64,000 bases of DNA, taken from NCBI GenBank assembly GCA_014843695.1, contig CM026404.1, positions 80,112,847 to 80,176,846 of the forward strand, given 5' to 3'. Positions within the stretch are counted from its first letter, which is position 1. The number at the start of each line of letters is the position of its first letter. A program made the position numbers and the translations under genes. This document shows, piece by piece, positions 60,635 to 64,000 of this stretch. The notes beneath the pieces are model-generated. The model saw only the letters and a list, made by a program, of their open reading frames with translations, did not search any database and was not told the DNA's origin. This stretch comes from Archivesica marissinica. Lineage: Eukaryota; Mollusca; Bivalvia; Venerida; Vesicomyidae.

Positions 60635-60948
60635 CAATTGTGAAGACAGTTATATATATATATATATTATATTATTATTATATTTCGGGTTTTACGCCTG
60701 CATCAGCACCATTTTGGGCTATATCGCCGGCGGGCAGTTTACCTAACACCTTTCCTGGGCAGGCTCCAACGGTTAACCAGTACATGGGTGCACCAACCTC
60801 CGTAAGAAACTGCCAACTTTTTCATATAAATGAGACACGGTCTGAGCGGGGCTCGAACCCGTGACCATCAGTGATGATAGGTTACAGTGGTATACAAGTC
60901 AGCGACCTTAACCACTCGACCATGGAGGCGGACCAATTGTGAAGACAG
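60635..60948 (-). mobile_element. SINE family B, copy 7 (with TSD)
   Basis: Complete minus-strand copy (60650-60933) with the perfect 15-bp target duplication CAATTGTGAAGACAG at 60635-60649 and 60934-60948. The 3' tail, at the left, is (TA)n followed by TATTATTATATTTC. A 74-codon plus-strand frame across it is not a gene. Confidence 0.9.
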
Positions 60949-61326
60949 ACGGATAGACACCAACAGCCTAGGTCATATGGCAACTCTATAGCTATTACTG
61001 TACGTGTATTTATTTGAGCAGACTTCTAATTTTAGCGCTATTAGCGGGTGTCGACAGCACGCTAATTCATGATTACGCTAATATATATTCCATTTACATG
61101 CCTACAGTATTGCCTATTTTGATGTTACAAAGCTGTAATTTTAATAAACATAAAGCAAACATTACGTATTTATTGTGTATTAGTTCTTATAATTTGCTCC
61201 GATATACATGTATGTGCCTGTCCAGATGTGTCCAAATGTGTTATTGTTTTCAAAATAGAAATTAACCTGTTAAATCTAAAACAATGTCAAATGTTGATAA
61301 ATGTAATAATTTAAACCTAAAACTAA
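60949..61326. other. AT-rich spacer
   Basis: No recognised gene. An 83-codon plus-strand frame (61014-61265) is open but has no recognisable domain. Confidence 0.4.
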
Positions 61327-61599
61327 AGAATATTTCCGTAATCCAGGGATCGCAGGTTCGATCCCCCGTCTGACCCTAATAAAACGAACAGTCTTTAAGA
61401 CGGGACGTTAAACCGAGGTCTTGTGTCGGTGCTTTACACTGTGCACGTAAAAGAACCAGAGGAGACTCTGGAATGGGTCTCTGTCTGTATCATTGCACTA
61501 TCCTCCAAAATCTAAAATGACAAATCTCTTCAGGAGGCGTCGCTCATATGGGCAACCGGTAGCGACGATAAATAAACGTAAAACACAAGAACATTTCCG
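61327..61599 (+). mobile_element. SINE family C, copy 2 (5' truncated, with TSD)
   Basis: Plus-strand copy (61339-61587) starting just upstream of its box-B-like GCAGGTTCGATCCCCC. The 12-bp repeat AGAA(T/C)ATTTCCG at 61327-61338 and 61588-61599 (one mismatch) frames it. The body matches copy 1, with GACGTTAAACCGAGGTC and CACGTAAAAGAACCAGAG. Overlapping frames of 76-85 codons on both strands are incidental. Confidence 0.82.
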
Positions 61600-62122
61600 C
61601 CGGTATCGGGTATTTCTGTCACCATGCATACTATCCATTGTGCGTATTGTCAGGTACACAATACGTGTGAAAACTGTAACAATGACACAAGAAACAGTGT
61701 ATGCAGATTTATTAATAATATAGACAGACAATAGTTTGCACGACTGGCCGTTCAAACAAACAAAAACATTAAAGTAAATTAAAGTCTGGCCTTTTCAATG
61801 GCTGGTTTTAACCCAGAGGTTGCCCAACCATTAATAAGTGTGGATGATTGCACATGTCCGTGTGCCTCCACAATCCATTTGGCATGAACTGGTTTTAATG
61901 AAGATAGTTTCAAATCTACTTTCACGTTCTATACAGACACTCCTTTACGTAGCTGCAACAATTTGTTATAAATATCTAGCTCAAAGTAAGCATATCGATA
62001 GTCCTGCTACCTAAATCAGTATTGTTTTTACACAGCTGTCAATAAAAAATAAACTGATAAAATTGCCTGAGTGTTATTAATTAAAGCTGTCAGTTAGTGA
62101 TATGGAAACATTTATCTTTTCC
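61600..62122. other. Unique spacer
   Basis: About 520 bp with no recognised gene or repeat. Confidence 0.5.
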
Positions 62123-62158
62123 GTAAATTGTCCTAGGTTAGTAAATTGTCCTAGGTTA
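62123..62158. repeat. 18-bp tandem duplication
   Basis: TAAATTGTCCTAGGTTAG is repeated twice in direct succession (second copy ends GGTTAT). Confidence 0.85.
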
Positions 62159-62557
62159 TCGAGTAATAATATTGCGGTAGGTTTCGTTTGTTTCAGTTAT
62201 TGTCCGATTTCACATTGAGCATTTTGTTGGTGGACTTTGGCAATTTCCGTGAAACAGTAAATCTTCGAAATGCAAGCTTTAAATTTGAAGAGACTGTTAG
62301 AACTTGTTATTATAAATAAACAAATGTAATGCTAACTGGAACACTTCTGTCTTATGTACCACAAAGACATCAAAGGTGATTAGGATTATTGGAGTATTGG
62401 ATTTTGATGAGGGGAGATGTTCCCGGACGATTGTTCACCCCAAAAATTATAATTAGCGGTAGTTCCCGCTACGCTAAATCATGACCATGCCATTAACTGA
62501 AATTTTTGAGAATCATCCGCTAGTTGCGAAATTTTGGATGCGCTAATTCAAATACAC
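62159..62557. other. Unique spacer
   Basis: About 400 bp left of the last array, with no recognised gene. It contains several CGCTA words (62469, 62517, 62541) loosely similar to 61035-61080. Confidence 0.45.
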
Positions 62558-63892
62558 GTACAGTATTGGCGGAGGAAGACCCCGGGTGCCCCTCTGTACA
62601 GTATTGACAGAGGAAGACCCTGGGTGCCCCTCTGTACAGTATTGGTGGAGGAAGACCCTGGGTGCCCCTCTGTACAGTATTGGTGGAGGAAGACCCTGGG
62701 TGCCCCTCTGTACAGTATTGGCGGAGGAAGACCCCGGGTGCCCCTCTATACAGTATTGGCGGAGGAAGACCCCGGGTGCCCCTCTGTACAGTATTGGCGG
62801 AGGAAGACCCCGGGTGCCCCTCTATACAGTATTGGTGGAGGAAGACCTCGGGTGCCCCTCTGTACAGTATTAACGGAGGAAGACCCCGGGTGCCCCTCTG
62901 TACAGTATTAACGGAGGAAGACCCCGGGTGCCCCTCTGTACAGTATTGTGGAGGAAGACCCGGGTGCCCCTCTGTACAGTATTAACGGAGGAAGACCCGG
63001 GTGCCCCTCTGTACAGTATTAACGGAGGAAGACCCCGGGTGCCCCTCTGTACAGTATTGGCGGAGGAAGACCCCGGGTGCCCCTCTGTACAGTATTGGTG
63101 GAGGAAGACCCCGGGTGCCCCTCTGTACAGTATTAACGGAGGAAGACCGGGTGCCCCTCTGTACAGTATTAACGGAGGAAGACCCCGGGTGCCCCTCTGT
63201 ACAGTATTAAGGAGGAAGACCCGGGTGCCCCTCTGTACAGTATTAACGGAGGAAGACCCCGGGTGCCCCTCTGTACAGTATTAACGGAGGAAGACCCCGG
63301 GTGCCCCTCTGTACAGTATTGGTGGAGGAAGACCTCGGGTGCCCCTCTGTACAGTATTAACGGAGGAAGACCCCGGGTGCCCCTCTGTACAGTATTGGTG
63401 GAGGAAGACCCCGGGTGCCCCTCTGTACAGTATTAACGGAGGAAGACCCCGGGTGCCCCTCTGTACAGTATTAACGGAGGAAGACCCCGGGTGCCCCTCT
63501 GTACAGTATTAACGGAGGAAGACCCCGGGTGCCCCTCTGTACAGTATTGGCGGAGGAAGACCCCGGGTGACCCTCTATACAGTATTGGCGGAGGAAGACC
63601 CCGGGTGACCCTCTATACAGTATTGGCGGAGGAAGACCCCGGGTGACCCTCTATACAGTATGGCGGAGGAAGACCCCGGGTGCCCCTCTATACAGTATTG
63701 CGGAGGAAGACCCCGGGTGCCCCTCTATACAGTATTGGCGGAGGAAGACCCCGGGTGCCCCTCTATACAGTATTGGCGGAGGAAGACCCCGGGTGCCCCT
63801 CTATACAGTATTGGCGGAGGAAGACCCCGGGTGCCCCTCTATACAGTATTGGCGGAGGAAGACCCCGGGTGCCCCTCTATACAGTATTGGCG
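62558..63892. repeat. 38-bp satellite array (about 35 copies, runs into gap)
   Basis: Head-to-tail 38-bp units with GGAGGAAGACCCCGGGTGCC. Units differ at TTGGCGG, TTGGTGG or TTAACGG, and at TCTGTACAG versus TCTATACAG. The TTAACGG form dominates 62870-63530 and the TCTATACAG form dominates the right end, so variants are spatially clustered. Frames of 69-125 codons in all plus frames are artefacts of a stop-free unit. The array is cut by the run of Ns, so its true length is unknown. Confidence 0.96.
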
Positions 63893-64000
63893 NNNNNNNN
63901 NNNNNNNNNNNNNNNNNNNNNNNNNNNNNNNNNNNNNNNNNNNNNNNNNNNNNNNNNNNNNNNNNNNNNNNNNNNNNNNNNNNNNNNNNNNNNNNNNNNN
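63893..64000. other. Assembly gap (Ns)
   Basis: Undetermined bases from 63893 to the window end. The gap begins in mid-unit of the 38-bp array, which suggests the repeat stopped the assembly. Confidence 0.99.

Noticed and set aside
62534..63284. Frames of 69-125 codons reading PGCPSVQYW-type repeats
   Set aside because: All three plus frames are open through the 38-bp satellite; not a gene.

Overview
This window looks like intergenic or heterochromatic DNA from an invertebrate animal genome, and I find no intact protein-coding gene in it. The evidence for an animal is the set of tRNA-headed SINEs with target-site duplications, a non-autonomous TTAA-flanked element with CCC/GGG ends (piggyBac-like), a decayed PIF/Harbinger transposase, and very large satellite arrays. 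The SINE bodies resemble repeats I associate with molluscs, so a bivalve or gastropod is my best guess. That is an inference; no marker gene confirms it. There are no operons, ribosome binding sites, rRNA genes or CRISPR arrays.

By my estimate about 70 percent of the window is tandem repeat, in at least ten unrelated families. Left to right: a 32-bp array (120-691); a 40-bp array (1094-5929); a 23-kb array with 39/41-bp units (8364-31520); a decayed 91-93-bp triplicate (about 32170-32445); a 29-bp array (32851-33252); a 53-bp array (38752-40375) with one inverted unit on its left edge; an 18-bp array (40851-41002); an 11.3-kb array of 28-bp units (41178-52500); a 47-bp array (53794-54744); short 42-, 21-, 38- and 76-bp arrays (56275-58246); and a 38-bp array (62558-63892) that runs into an assembly gap. 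Nearly all the long open reading frames are by-products of these arrays. They are stop-free because the unit lacks stops in the frames used, not because they are genes.

Between the arrays lie mobile elements. SINE family A (three copies) and family D (one copy) share a 3' tail but have different heads. SINE family B has seven copies, all in the same orientation, plus a fragment. SINE family C has two copies. A 241-246-bp piggyBac-like MITE with an internal hairpin has four copies. There is also a mariner-like MITE and a PIF/Harbinger relic that ends where the 53-bp satellite begins.

The parts most worth a second look are links between mobile elements and satellites. The 47-bp satellite carries the terminal repeat of the mariner-like MITE at its left edge. 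The 38-bp satellite at the right end matches an internal segment of a dispersed repeat 3 kb away. Multi-kilobase duplications are visible inside both giant arrays. I see no sign of a new protein-based system.
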